Below, one piece after another: positions 46,331 through 56,984 of a stretch of 62,000 nt of DNA. Source of the DNA: Gnetum montanum (Eukaryota > Streptophyta > Gnetopsida > Gnetales > Gnetaceae); NCBI GenBank assembly GCA_015680685.1, contig MNCI01026595.1, forward strand, positions 1 to 62,000, given 5' to 3'. Position numbers and translations under genes: made by a program. A model generated the notes under the pieces. The model was not told where the DNA came from. It was given only the letters and a program-made list of their open reading frames with translations, and did no database searches. The first letter of the stretch is position 1. Every line of letters starts with the position of its first letter.

Positions 46331-47902
46331 CAGGTTGGCCTCATCAAAAGTGATTTGACCTCCATTGATCATTCATTGTATGTCTTGTTTTAGGGTGAAA
46401 CAGTAATTCATGCCATGCCCATTACCTTGGTGATAGTCGCAAAAACGGTCCATCCTAAAACCTTTGGGTACTGGGGGCTCATCCAGCATTGCTAGGCTTG
46501 GGTTCTGAACCAGTTGGCAGAATCGATCATGCCTTTGGATCGCTGCCGGGGATAATTGCTTGTGTTTCATTAATCCAGCCTTCAGGAGTTGGTTGAACAG
46601 CTACGAGGGTTTTATGGGTAGTGGGGTGTATTGAGAGGGTTCTTTCCTCTCGAAGTTTCTCATCCGATTCAGTGTTGGGTTCTACGATAAGGACGATTCT
46701 GGTGTAGTCGCGGGAGCAGGTTTAGTATAATTAGTAGGGGCCACCGACGGTTTGCTATGTTGTCCCACATTTGCTTGCTGTGTTTCTACTATTGCTGCTA
46801 TGGTTGTTTTAACTTTTTCTTTGTCTTTTTTAGTGTGTTGGTTCTTAAAGGCTAGATATGCAGGGTCATGGATATTTTCGGCCACTGCCTCTATATTTTT
46901 AATTTGAATAAAGGCTTGGTTGAGGTTACGCGCATTGAGATAATATAACTTGGATTTGAAAAAGTTGTTAACAGCCCCCTTTAGAATGGTGAGGAGGTAC
47001 ATCTCTGGAATTGGCTCATGGAGCTCATTGAGAGCAGCACTCCACCTTTGGATGAATTTTTGTACAGGTTCTAGAGGTGCTTTTTTGACCTGTATAAGGC
47101 TGTCAAGTGTCGCTTCAGGTTTCAAGTTATACTTGAACCTGGTAACGAATTGATGTAACAACTCCTCCAGGGAAAATATCGAGTTTCTCGGCAAAGCCCG
47201 ATACCAATCAAGTGCTCTCTCTGCGAGGGACATAGGGAACACTCGCAAAATGGCATGTGGCCATGCCTGGAGTAATGCACATTCTAGTCTAAATGTTATA
47301 AGGTGAGCATTGGGGTCTGTCTCCCCATTGTATTTAGTTAGTGTAGGAAATGATACACCCTTGGGTAATGTTAGGGGCAAAATCGAAGAGCTGATAGGGT
47401 CATCGTGATAAAAATCTACTACTTTCAGCTCTCTGTCAGCAGCTGTCTTGAGGCGTTTGACCTCATCGGTTAGTTCGTGCATTAGTTTTCTAGTGTCAGC
47501 CCAGTCTTTGGCGCTAGGTGAGATAGCAGCTTGAGGATGTTGTAAGGTGTACATGTTAAATTGTTGGGTGGTGGGTTGGAAGGCGGACAATTGTGTAGTT
47601 GGAGGCTATACTTGCGGAATATTTATAGCGGGTGGTACTAGGGGAGGCATATTGTAAGCAAGGGGTTGTTGTTACTGTGGTTGTCCTTGAGGAATGTTTG
47701 CTGGTGGCATTGTGTGGGGTGATATGTTATAGTGAGAGGGTTGATGTGATTGAGCACCCATCACTGCCCATTACCCGATCATGTTTTGTGTAGGAACCCC
47801 CTGAACTTGTTGGGTTGCAATGGTAAAAGGGGCTCCGTGAGTTTGGATCCGGGGAATATAATGAGCAGACGTAGATGCCGGTATCACATGCGGCATCCTG
47901 AT

Positions 47903-47989
47903 AACTTGAGATGGGAAGGTTGCTCCTATGTTATTTTGAGGGGGTNAACTTGAGATGGGAAGGTTGCTCCTATGTTATTTTGAGGGGGT
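47903..47989. other. Assembly join with duplicated 43 bp at n 47946
   Basis: 43 bases (47903-47945) are repeated exactly after the n (47947-47989). Disregarding the copy and the n (44 bases) puts the Gag blocks starting at 48627 and at 47590 into one frame, which supports an artefact. Confidence 0.93.
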
Positions 47990-48627
47990 GGTACTTGCAA
48001 GGATGGGCCTACAGTTGCAGCGGGGAGAATAGCAAGAGGGAGTGTATTGATTTGCGGGTAACTTGGAGGAGGAATATGAACAAGTGCAGATGTTTCTGGT
48101 GAAGATATTTATGCTTGGGTGAATCTAAAGGGTTGAAGTGACATAATTTCCCCTATGCCTAGATGAAACAACGAGTTGACATAGGTTTGTGGGCTAAGGG
48201 TGTGGTACGAGTCTTCATGTTCGAATTGACCAGCGAACTCATCCTCCTCTTCCGGTTGAGGATTTACTACAGGTTGATCTAGCAACTAGCTCCTTGGCAG
48301 GAGGAGTTATGTGATGAGCTCAGAGTAAGGTTCTGGAAGAGGGATGATGTCGTACGGGGAAGGAATGAACTTTTTCCCTCCCCTATAGAAAAGTTCGTAT
48401 TGCCTCTTAACTTCGGCTCGGTCCATAGCTAGGCCGACTTGTATTTTCATGCATATGAAGTTGTACTGGTCTTGGGCTATGATGTTAGACAACAGGTTCC
48501 TCCCTTGTAACCTAAGAGATCGGCGAGGCCCCACTGTGGGTTGTACCACGAGCTGTTGAACGGCCATGCTGCCTACAAGGTCTATGACCTGGGTGGTTGT
48601 AGCAGTGGTGTTTACGGTGTTCATCAT

Positions 48628-49276
48628 GAACAGTTAAGAATATGACACAGTGAAGGGATATGGAACTAGTATACTTAGTGCAGCGTAAACCTACGTTGGT
48701 TGCGTACAACGTATATGCTTCAATGACCAGCGTATAATGATAGCGTAGACAGCGTATAGGTAGACAGCGTATAGTGGCAACGTATATGTTAAGCAGTGTA
48801 GACGAAGTTTATAGCGTAAAGTGTGCAACATATGTTGAGCAGCAGCGTAGACGCGTCTACGGCGTAGAGCATGTAGCATAAACTGAACGGCGTAGACAGC
48901 ATCAGCATATAGGAGCATCAGGGTATAGCGTAAACCAAGTCTACAGCGTAAAGCACGCGGCGTAAACTTAGCAGCAGCGTATACGTTGGCAGGTAGACAG
49001 AATCTTGTGTGCAGCGTAGACAAAGTCTACCGCATAAAATGTGCAGAGTCAGCGTATAGCGTAGATAGGGTCTACAACATAACGTGTGTGCGACATATAT
49101 TCGGCACATTTTACAGACAGAGTCAGTGTATGGTTAACAGTGTAGACGCTGGGAGACTTGCAGATGGTAAGTTTTAAACGGAGCAGCGTTGACGCTGGGA
49201 GGTTTGCAGAAGGGGTCGGCATATACTTAACAGCGTAGATGCTGAGAGCTCCGAAGCACAGTAAGTTTTAGGTAGA
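48628..49276 (-). promoter_or_regulatory. 5' leader of the Tat element with GCGTA motif array
   Basis: Between the primer site and gag, 650 bases hold about 25 imperfect copies of AGCGTA(T/G/A)AC on either strand (for example 48728, 48756, 48846, 48981, 49048). These are the same words found in U3 and in the antisense gene's leader and intron. No frame is open; small leader reading frames are not supported. Confidence 0.75.
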
Positions 49277-49296
49277 GGCCCTCCTTCTAGCGCCAA
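49277..49296 (-). promoter_or_regulatory. Primer-binding site of the Tat element
   Basis: Minus strand TTGGCGCTAGAAGGAGGGCC starts 4 bases after the 5' LTR. I recall this form from Tat-group elements but cannot name the tRNA with certainty. Confidence 0.75.
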
Positions 49297-49300
49297 TTTT

Positions 49301-50571
49301 TGTACCGTTCGAAATCGTCGGTCTCCGGCTGGAAGGAAACAGAAACCGGGGGGGATCACCGGACACGTACAGAAGACCCTACCTTCACTTGAGGGCAAGC
49401 TGGAATACACGAAGGCAGAGTACCATGAGTGGTCCGCATGCGGATCAAGAAAGGATTTCCCCAAACGTACACCGAGGTGCTACACGCTGGGTTATACGTA
49501 AACAACGTAAAATATGTAAAACAGAGCGTAAACAGCGTAATTGATGTAAACGGAGCGTAAACGTAAAACAGCGTAAACAGTAAACATGTAAAACTGTAAC
49601 TGATTTCAGGAATGTAGCAATATTACAGCAAAATGAGAATTACAATGCACCGGTCTAACGTAGTTGTGACTTTGACACAAGGCGGACAAATAGCCCTGGT
49701 GGATGCAGGGATGATTGCTGGCTCAAACTGAAGGCACAGCGTAGAGGCTGTATACTAAGCATACAGGGTTGAAGTCCAGCGCACAAGGTTCTCTACTCTA
49801 GTTCTTAGTGTCTCTCTTTTTCTCTCTGGTTTTCTTAAAATTGCCAACCGCCCCCCGATCTAGTGAAAAATTAGTGTTTTTCTACAGGTTTCGATGTTAG
49901 ACTCGGGTTGGGTGACACGTGGTGCCTTGACCGGGTGTGAAAAAATAAAATTTACAAGTGTACAACATGTTACATTTGTTGGGCGTATACGCTGGGCATA
50001 TGCAAACTTGGGCGTATATGTTGTGGACGTTGGACGTATATGCTGGACGTATACGCTGTGTCTGCTGACGTATACGCTGTGGATGCTGGGCGTATATGCT
50101 GTTGATGCTGGGCGTATACGCTATGCTGGATGCATGATGTCAACACCTGATGATTGCTCTGCCCATGTGAATTGATGCTCTTTGCCAAGTCTTGCTCTAC
50201 AGTGTTATTTCCATGCCATCTTCGGGGATTGCTCGTCTGGCGTATACATCAGTCGTACCTACTGAGCATACATGTGAGGTGTGTACGTTGGGCGTATACG
50301 CTGGAGTGTGATCTTGAGCATATACACTGGGCGTATACGCAGGAGACACATACTTAGTGAAAACTAAGTATGTTGAGCTCCGAAGTTGCCATTTCTGATA
50401 CCAGATGTCACCGTGGTCGTCTGTGGGTCCCAGGGACCTACTTCTTGTTGAGTCCAACTCTGTTTGAAGCTGTCTGTGGGGCCCTCAAGCTTTTAGTCAT
50501 GCTGAGGAATGTCATGACTTAGCCCAATTCTTGTTGGGGAAGTACTAAGCTCAAAATTTTGGGGTGTTTCA
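49301..50571 (-). repeat. 5' LTR of the Tat element
   Basis: 1271 bp; on the minus strand TGAAACACCCCAAAATTTTG...CGAACGGTACA. U3 palindrome array at 49975-50345 with exact GCGTATACGC copies (for example 49984, 50292, 50331). The TATA box of the 3' copy is mutated here to TAGAAAAA (49877-49886). Confidence 0.93.
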
Positions 50572-50576
50572 CTAGG

Positions 50577-52992
50577 TGTTTTCTTCATTTCAAACTTCAT
50601 GTGGTCATTTCATTTCAAAAATGTTGAAACTACTCATTGGCTAAGTATGAAATGGAGAAAATTGGTTTTGGCCCATTTTGGAACTAGAGCAATGACCATG
50701 TTACCAATTTCAGTTCCTAGATCATAAAGTCATGTGTTTTTATAAGATGAATTGCTTGGCATTTGAACTAGAGTTGAAATGGAAAAAAATTGGTTTTGGC
50801 TAAATAATGAAATAGTCCAAATGAATTTTTCTCTAGTTTGAATAACAAATGGCTGAAATGGGAAAAATGGATGTTTTTTGAATAGTGAAATGGGCCGAAT
50901 GAGTTTTTCACAAGTTTATATAATAGATGGTTGAAATGGGAAAAACAAGTGTTGGCCAAATAGTAAAATGGACCAAATGAGTTTTTCTCCATTTTAATTA
51001 GTGATCATTTTATTCATCTTGAACTTTGCCATAGAAGAGTCAAGTGTCTTTACTTATGTGAACTAGGGAAAATTCACTTTGGTGGAATAGCGAACTGGAG
51101 CAAATGTGTTTTGGCCAAATTTGACTTTTCTCCATGGCTTGAATTGGGGAAAATTGATTTTTCCCCAGTTCAAAACTTAGCCAAAATTCTCTTTTTCCAC
51201 TTTGATTTTCTAGCCATCTACATATCCATTTGCCCTAAATTAGCCAATTTCATATTCCACGTATTTTATGGCCATCACCTAATTTTAAAACATGTGAACT
51301 TAGATAAATGCATTTTTTCCTAGTTTACAAATTGGAAAAATTTAACCTTGAAGTATGATGTCATCATGGTGTGCTGATCCAATCTCGTGTTTTTCTTCAT
51401 CAAATAATCATATAAAGCTTTATTTTGTATATTGGCGAAATAAAAATTTCTATTTTTAGGTAGGGTTTGAACTCAAGATCTCTTCAAACCAGCTTTTAAT
51501 TTAACACATGAAATTGCTGGTTTTGATGCTTCATATTGGAATAAAATCAATTTTCTCCATTTCATAAAAAGGTGAATGATATTTTTTCCTATTTTGATCT
51601 TTTGCTGGCCAGTATGCTTATTGACTATTCAATTCTTGAGCCAACTTAACTAAATGGATTTTCTTTCAATTTGTGAATTGGAAGTATTTGACCTAAACTA
51701 GTTGTGTTTTTATAATATTGATTAAACAACCTTTGCCAAAACTAATCAAACTGCTTGAACTCATGTATTGGACAAATAAATTCAACATAGTCCAAGTTAA
51801 TATATACCACATAACTCTTGTGGACTAGTATTTATGCCTTGCATTTAGTTCTTTTAAACTCTATTGATGCTATTTTTATGTCAATAAAACCATTATAAAT
51901 TGACCCTTTAAGTTCTTGAGGAATTGGACAAATAACATCATGTTATCTATTTTGCATTAGTTTATAAACTAGTCTTTAAGGTTTCTTCTAAAGTTTGAAC
52001 TCAAGACCTTTCTATATCGCACTATTTTAGACCATAAACAACACTATGTATCTTTTTATTCCATTGAAAGTGATACATAGTGTTACCTTCTTCCATATTA
52101 TTTTATTTAAAGCATTAATTGGCCAATACTATTGCACATTGAAGCTTGATTCGATTTTATTACATAATTGAATTTTTCAAAATTCAATTTCTACTACAGT
52201 AATTGTTAAAATGTTACAACATTTATTACCCCATCTTTTTATTAATGTAAGAGCAATTCTATAAAAGAAAACTTTATAAATCTTCAAGAAATATGCAAGA
52301 AAATAGGATGGCCTATTCTTGTTCTGAGTTGATATGATCCCAATAATTCTTAAAAGGGCCTATAGTTGACTAGTTGACATACCTACAAATATGGGAATAA
52401 TAGCATATGAAAGATTGGCTTACTACTAAAACCTTAAATCTTTTTCATGGGAAAAATCACCTTAGACTTAAGGTTTGAAGTTCTAAAAACTAATATTTTC
52501 TAAATGAAAATGTAAATATATACAAATGCAATTGATCTAAGAAATAAGAGGAGAAAACTAGCATATATTTGAGGTGCAGTAAATAGTAATTAGTGCCTTT
52601 TTTAGTATCTTCTTACTTTGATCATTTTTGAATTGAAACTTTGTATAGACTTTAGGGCTATGAATGTTCACTTCAGGTAATATCCTTAGACCTTCTTCTA
52701 GTTCCCTTACTATCTCTTCTTTGGAGGTTTCTTCTTCTATTGGTTCTTCCTCTAGCTTTGTGGAGGATGATGGGGAAATAAATCCTCCTTTTGCCTTAAC
52801 TCATTTTGAGCTAGTACCATGCATCCTGCTAGTGGCACTTGGTAAATTTTCTTCACTATTAACAAAGTTGAAATCTTAGTTACTTAAAATAGATGTATTT
52901 TGATATGGAGGCTATCTTCCTAAAGGTAGAATTATTTAACATTTTGTGTAACCATTCCATTTAGAACTGAGAATACTTTGGCCTTTAGACAA
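50577..52992. other. Old interspersed and tandem-repeat DNA right of the Tat element
   Basis: 50577-51700 has GAAATGGGAAAAA / TTTTTCTCCATTT words like the left flank 31911-32411. The rest is AT-rich and unassigned. On the minus strand near 52860-52660 a Glu-rich stretch (KLEEEPIEEETSKEEIVRELEEG) looks like a coding remnant of unknown origin. Confidence 0.5.
50768..51000 (-). repeat. 78 bp tandem repeat, about 3 copies
   Basis: Units begin GAAATGG(A/G)AAAAA at 50776, 50854 and 50932. Because 78 is a multiple of 3, the minus strand stays open (50992-50768) and shows a 26-residue repeat starting EKNSFGPF / VKNSFGPF / EKNSFGLF. Confidence 0.85.
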
Positions 52993-53767
52993 TGATGAAC
53001 CACGATGTTGTGTATGCGATATCATGTCCTGCCTCATCTTCTATAAATAAGCGACAGTGCCCTTGGTTCCCATATAATTAGATTTAGACCCTTAGCTAGA
53101 CTCTTGCAGTTTTGTCATTCTAGAGTTAGAATTATTTTTGTGTGCCTACAGTAGGAGTCATAGAGTGAACGAATCTTTATTCGAGCAATTTGTACCTGAG
53201 CACAATTTTGTGTATGGAAATAAAGATGAACTTTATGATAAACCTTGTAGCATATAGATTAAGCTAATTAGTAATGAACTATTATTTAATGCTTTTCTAG
53301 TTAATTAATATCTCTCTGAACCTTCAACCCCCTTAGTTAAATACACTTAGTATGACCGCTTTGAGCATGCGTGTAGCGCTTGGTAACCCAGTAACAATTA
53401 GCGTTTGGTAATCCCAGCAATGTTGCACTGGTTCAGGATGTGTACGACGAGTGGGAATAGATATTGGTGTTAGGAACATTTAGAAACTAGTTAGTGAATA
53501 TTTAATGTAAGTTAGCCACATAGTTCTCTCTCCCTCTCCTTTATTAGCAAAAGACATAAAAAATACAAAAGCTATAAAAATCATATACCTCAAGCTTACT
53601 TAACCATACAACCATGACAATACAAGTAAGTTTGGGAAGATGACAATTGATTAACCCTAAGTGTTCCATTAAGGTGCATAAGCAGTTGGTCTTTGGAGTT
53701 TGACCGGATCATGCGTGAAATGCTCGTATTCGTATGATTAAGTGTAGGGGTACATTGCCACTCATAA
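52993..53767 (+). repeat. 5' LTR of element B
   Basis: TGATGAACCACG...CCACTCATAA, 775 bp; U3 is shorter than in B' but keeps GCGATATC and TATA box TATAAATA at 53042-53049. Confidence 0.85.
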
Positions 53768-53787
53768 TTGGTGCCATTATCGAGGAC
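53768..53787 (+). promoter_or_regulatory. Primer-binding site of element B
   Basis: TTGGTGCCATTATCGAGGAC directly after the LTR; same site as B' with several changes in its second half. Confidence 0.75.
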
Positions 53788-53911
53788 TTAGTTGTTTGTG
53801 TGCTGCATAGAACATAGGAAATCATTCATATCATTGGAACATTAGAACGAACCCTTAGGATTAATCTAAGAAAGATGAGACAACAGTACATTGCACACCG
53901 AACAAAACAAC

Positions 53912-55870
53912 ATGTCTTCTTCGCATAAGAGCACTTCACCACCTAGGACTAACACAAGAGGTAGTCAGCGGCATAATACACATAACCAGGATCCACTAGT
54001 TCCTCAATTGTTTCGTGTGGTATATACTCATCCCAATGATTATGTGCCCGATTTCACCTTTATTCTCCACCAAGACGAACAACTGCATTGGAGAGACTTG
54101 GAGGGTAACATAGTGTTGCCTCCAGACTGATCAATTCCCAACATGCTCCTTCATGCTCTCACACGAATAAGCATTCCGCTTTTATACATAGAATACACTG
54201 CATGCGATCATGACCCAAAAGACTATCATCCCACAGAAGCACAACATCAAAGGGACTTGCAACAGGATAGATACCATACATCTTTGAAGGGTAAATGGCC
54301 CCATGATGCTCCACACGTTTTGAGCGAAATTAAGGATGGTGAACTTGCCTCAACAGGTTCCCCACGAAATGATGTTCCTCCTCCTGACATTGGTTAGGGG
54401 GTGGTGTATCAGAACCTCCACTTCACTATTCACAACCCTAGTTCTGATACCCACAAACATGAAGTGTTTAACGAAGGAACACAAACACACGATAAGGGCA
54501 GATGTTCTGATCGTGATCATGATCAAGGCTGAGACCACCGAAGAGAAGGTATAAAACATCATCATGGTGATGGTTCTCCTTCTTCTTCACCTTCATCATC
54601 ATCTTCACCCTCTCCTTCAGTGTCCGAGCGTAGTCATAGGGAAACCAATCGTAAGGATAAGGAAAAACAAAGTGAAAATCATCAACGAGGAAGTTGAGAA
54701 CAAGGACAAGGACACTATAAAGAATCAAGGCATCGAAGAAGGGAGAGTAGGGAACCGCGTAAACACCATAGACGCTATGAACGAGATGATTACGAAGAAC
54801 CCCTACTTGCAACTAGAAGCATGCTAGATATAACTGAGGTTGTAAGAGTTCCAACAAGGCACCAAAAGGATAGTAGGATCAAGAGGTTAGACATGAAAAA
54901 CATCCCACGATTTGAATGGGGATACAACGATGATCCTTAAAATCATTTACAAGCATTCCACGATGCATGTGCCTTGCAAAACATAGAAAATGAATGGCAA
55001 AAACTGAAGTTGTTCCCAAGGACACTAGTGAAAAAAGTTGAAAGCTGGTACTGGTCTTTAAAACCGAAATCCATTTGAAGGTGGAGTACAATGTTAGAAC
55101 TCTTCAATGATAAGTCCCAAATGTACTCCTGAGTGTCTAACCTGAAAAAGAAAATCCAAGGATGGAAGCAAGGAAATCATGAACCCTTGGATGCTACCAT
55201 GGGCTGCTATTACACACTGTTACATCGTTGCCCTAGCCATGGTTATTCGCAGCAGGATCAACTACACCATCTCATGGATGGACTTAGGCATGAAATAAGA
55301 AGAACCCTTGGGACGTATGCCCAAGGAAGGTTATCGAAGCTTAGGTCTCATCAAATTCATAGACTGCAAGTGCAAGTTGCAAAGGAGAAGGTGAGCTACG
55401 AAAGAGAAAAAGTGTGGAAGAATATAATCAAGATCCTTCCCTTCGAAAAAGGGAAGTGAGATTTTGTGAGGAGGAAGAAGAGTCACTACTCGAAGAGATG
55501 GTGAATAGGAAAACTTTACCTCTTCAAAAGTTAACATCAGAAGTATTGGCAAAGGTAGACCAAATGTGGGACTCCTTGGATAGTAGGTTTGAAACTGTTC
55601 TTAAAATTGTAGAGGAGTCTAGGGAGCGAGGTAGTGACAGTGACAAAAAGAAAAAGAGAGAAGTGGAAAATGCACGTAACAAGGGTAAGGGAAAAATGAC
55701 CATCACACAAGAGGTTGTGGATTCAGATATGGACAATGATAGTGGATGCAAGATATGCCAATACGACCATCCTAAGGGATGTTGCCCAGTGATCTCACAT
55801 TTACAAGAGTTTGGGGTTATTATCCAAGTGGAACTCCACCACAACCCGTTGAGCAACATCAACAATGGTA
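53912..55870 (+). pseudogene. Gag of element B
   Basis: ATG at 53912 (MSSSHKSTSPP). Early block FTFILHQDEQLHWRDLEGNIVLPPD, then a stop at 54128. A very basic Arg/His/Asp-rich stretch follows near 54700-54800 (RHRRREGREPRKHHRRYER). The capsid block is near 54940-55380 (NHLQAFHDACALQN, VESWYWSLKPKS, LYHRCPSHGYSQ type). The frame shifts near 55420; the open block 55414-56085 has MWDSLDSRFETVLKIVEE and the zinc knuckle CKICQYDHPKGC (C-x2-C-x3-H-x3-C) near 55748-55783. Three frames are needed to read it, so it is inactive. Confidence 0.82.
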
Positions 55871-55889
55871 ATACCCACAGTCATGAGGG

Positions 55890-56900
55890 ATGCCACCACC
55901 AAGGCAACAATACCCATACTGGCAACCTAACCCATATGGCTACTACGTGCAGCATCCAATCTCTCCACCTGACTTTGTTGGTCATGTTACACCCCAACAT
56001 CACTACCAAGCTCGTGAATATTATAGAACTCCTTCTCCTAGGAGAGATAACCCACAAATATACCATCCTTCAAATCCATCCATAGCTCTCACACCAATAG
56101 CTCCATTACCACCCACTCCAGCAATGCAAGGGGAACTCCCTAGTCAACTGCAACAATGCAATGCCACAAGGGTTATAAATCCTCAACCCACTATTGGTTC
56201 TGACAACCATATGAAGAAAATACCTTTCTTTAGAACCAACAGTCCAACTAAGCCCTTACAACCACAAGCAGTTGGACCTTTGAACGCCTCCCCATCAAAT
56301 AAAGCTTCAAAGCTCCCTTCGAACCAAACACCGAGCTCAACGCATATGGTCATGTTAACACATGCCATTACCAACTGGATCAAGGCTGGCCACCTTCCTA
56401 GGAAATTCTCTAATCCTGAAAGCCCTCTAATCTATCTCCAAATCACTGGGAATGAGCCATGCAAAGCTTTTCTAGATTTAGGTTTTGGAGTCATCTTAAT
56501 AGCACAAGAAATGTACAAAGCCTAAAACCTACCTCCATTGAAGAAGATCAATATTCGCCTAGAGCTAGTAGACTAGTCCATCATTGTTTCCTTGGGACTG
56601 GTGGAGGACATTGTCACCACTATGTGTGGGTGGTCATACCTAGTTGATTTCCTAGTGATATAAGTGAATAATGGTAAAGGGGACTTCCCAATCATAATGG
56701 GAAGGGCATGGCTAAGGAGAACAAGCCTAGGAATCCGCAATATTTCCCTAGAAATATCTAAGGAGAACACTTTTGGAAAGATTGAGGAGAAGAAGCTTCC
56801 ATGCATCGCATACAATGATACAAGGTGCAATTGTGTGCAGAGATCATGGGTTGTGCAAATTTTAGTATTGCCTGCATGCAACTGGCATGGATAAGACATT
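55890..56900 (+). pseudogene. Pro-rich linker and protease of element B
   Basis: The open block 55890-56525 is a Pro/Gln/Tyr-rich linker (PPPRQQYPYWQPNPYGYY), then MLTHAITNWIKAG and the protease motif CKAFLDLGFGVILIAQEMY (D-L-G kept). After a stop (56524) come LGLVEDIVTTM and NNGKGDFPIIMGRAWLRR (56664 onward), ending in CIAYNDTRCNCVQ. Confidence 0.8.
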
Positions 56901-56984
56901 AACATACAAAAGTGCCTATATGCAGCAGTCACATGACAAGAAGATGCCCAGTGGCTAATAGCTAATCAAGAGAGCAACTTACTT

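Larger units (their letters stand above)
45659..48627 (-). pseudogene. Gag of the Tat element
   Basis: On the minus strand the ATG at 48627 (MMNTVNTTATTT) starts a frame that runs to about 45854 with few stops (48304, 48270, 46677-46571 area, 46372) once the duplicated join at 47946 is disregarded. The capsid block 47590-46682 has FPTLTKYNGETDPNAHLITF, ERALDWYRALP, FVTRFKYNLKPEATL and the rest of a typical Retrotrans_gag domain. The zinc motif is FCDYHQGNGHGMNYCF (C-x2-H-x5-H-x4-C type, near 46450). The tail 46372-45854 has five VVR(V/I)PP repeats. In an intact relative this is the particle protein. Confidence 0.85.
32412..50571 (-). mobile_element. 18.2 kb Tat-lineage Ty3/gypsy retrotransposon with antisense gene
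   Basis: Bounded by LTRs 32412-33737 and 49301-50571 and by a perfect target duplication ctagg (32407-32411 and 50572-50576). Minus-strand order: 5' LTR, primer site, leader, gag, protease, spacer with a plus-strand gene, RT, RNase H, second RNase H, integrase, long 3' region, polypurine tract, 3' LTR. The second, archaeal-type RNase H and the size fit the Tat/Ogre group. A hand comparison of the first 160 bp of the two LTRs gives roughly 10 percent difference, mostly transitions, so the insertion is old. Stops in gag and RT and a mutated TATA box in the 5' LTR make it inactive. Confidence 0.93.
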
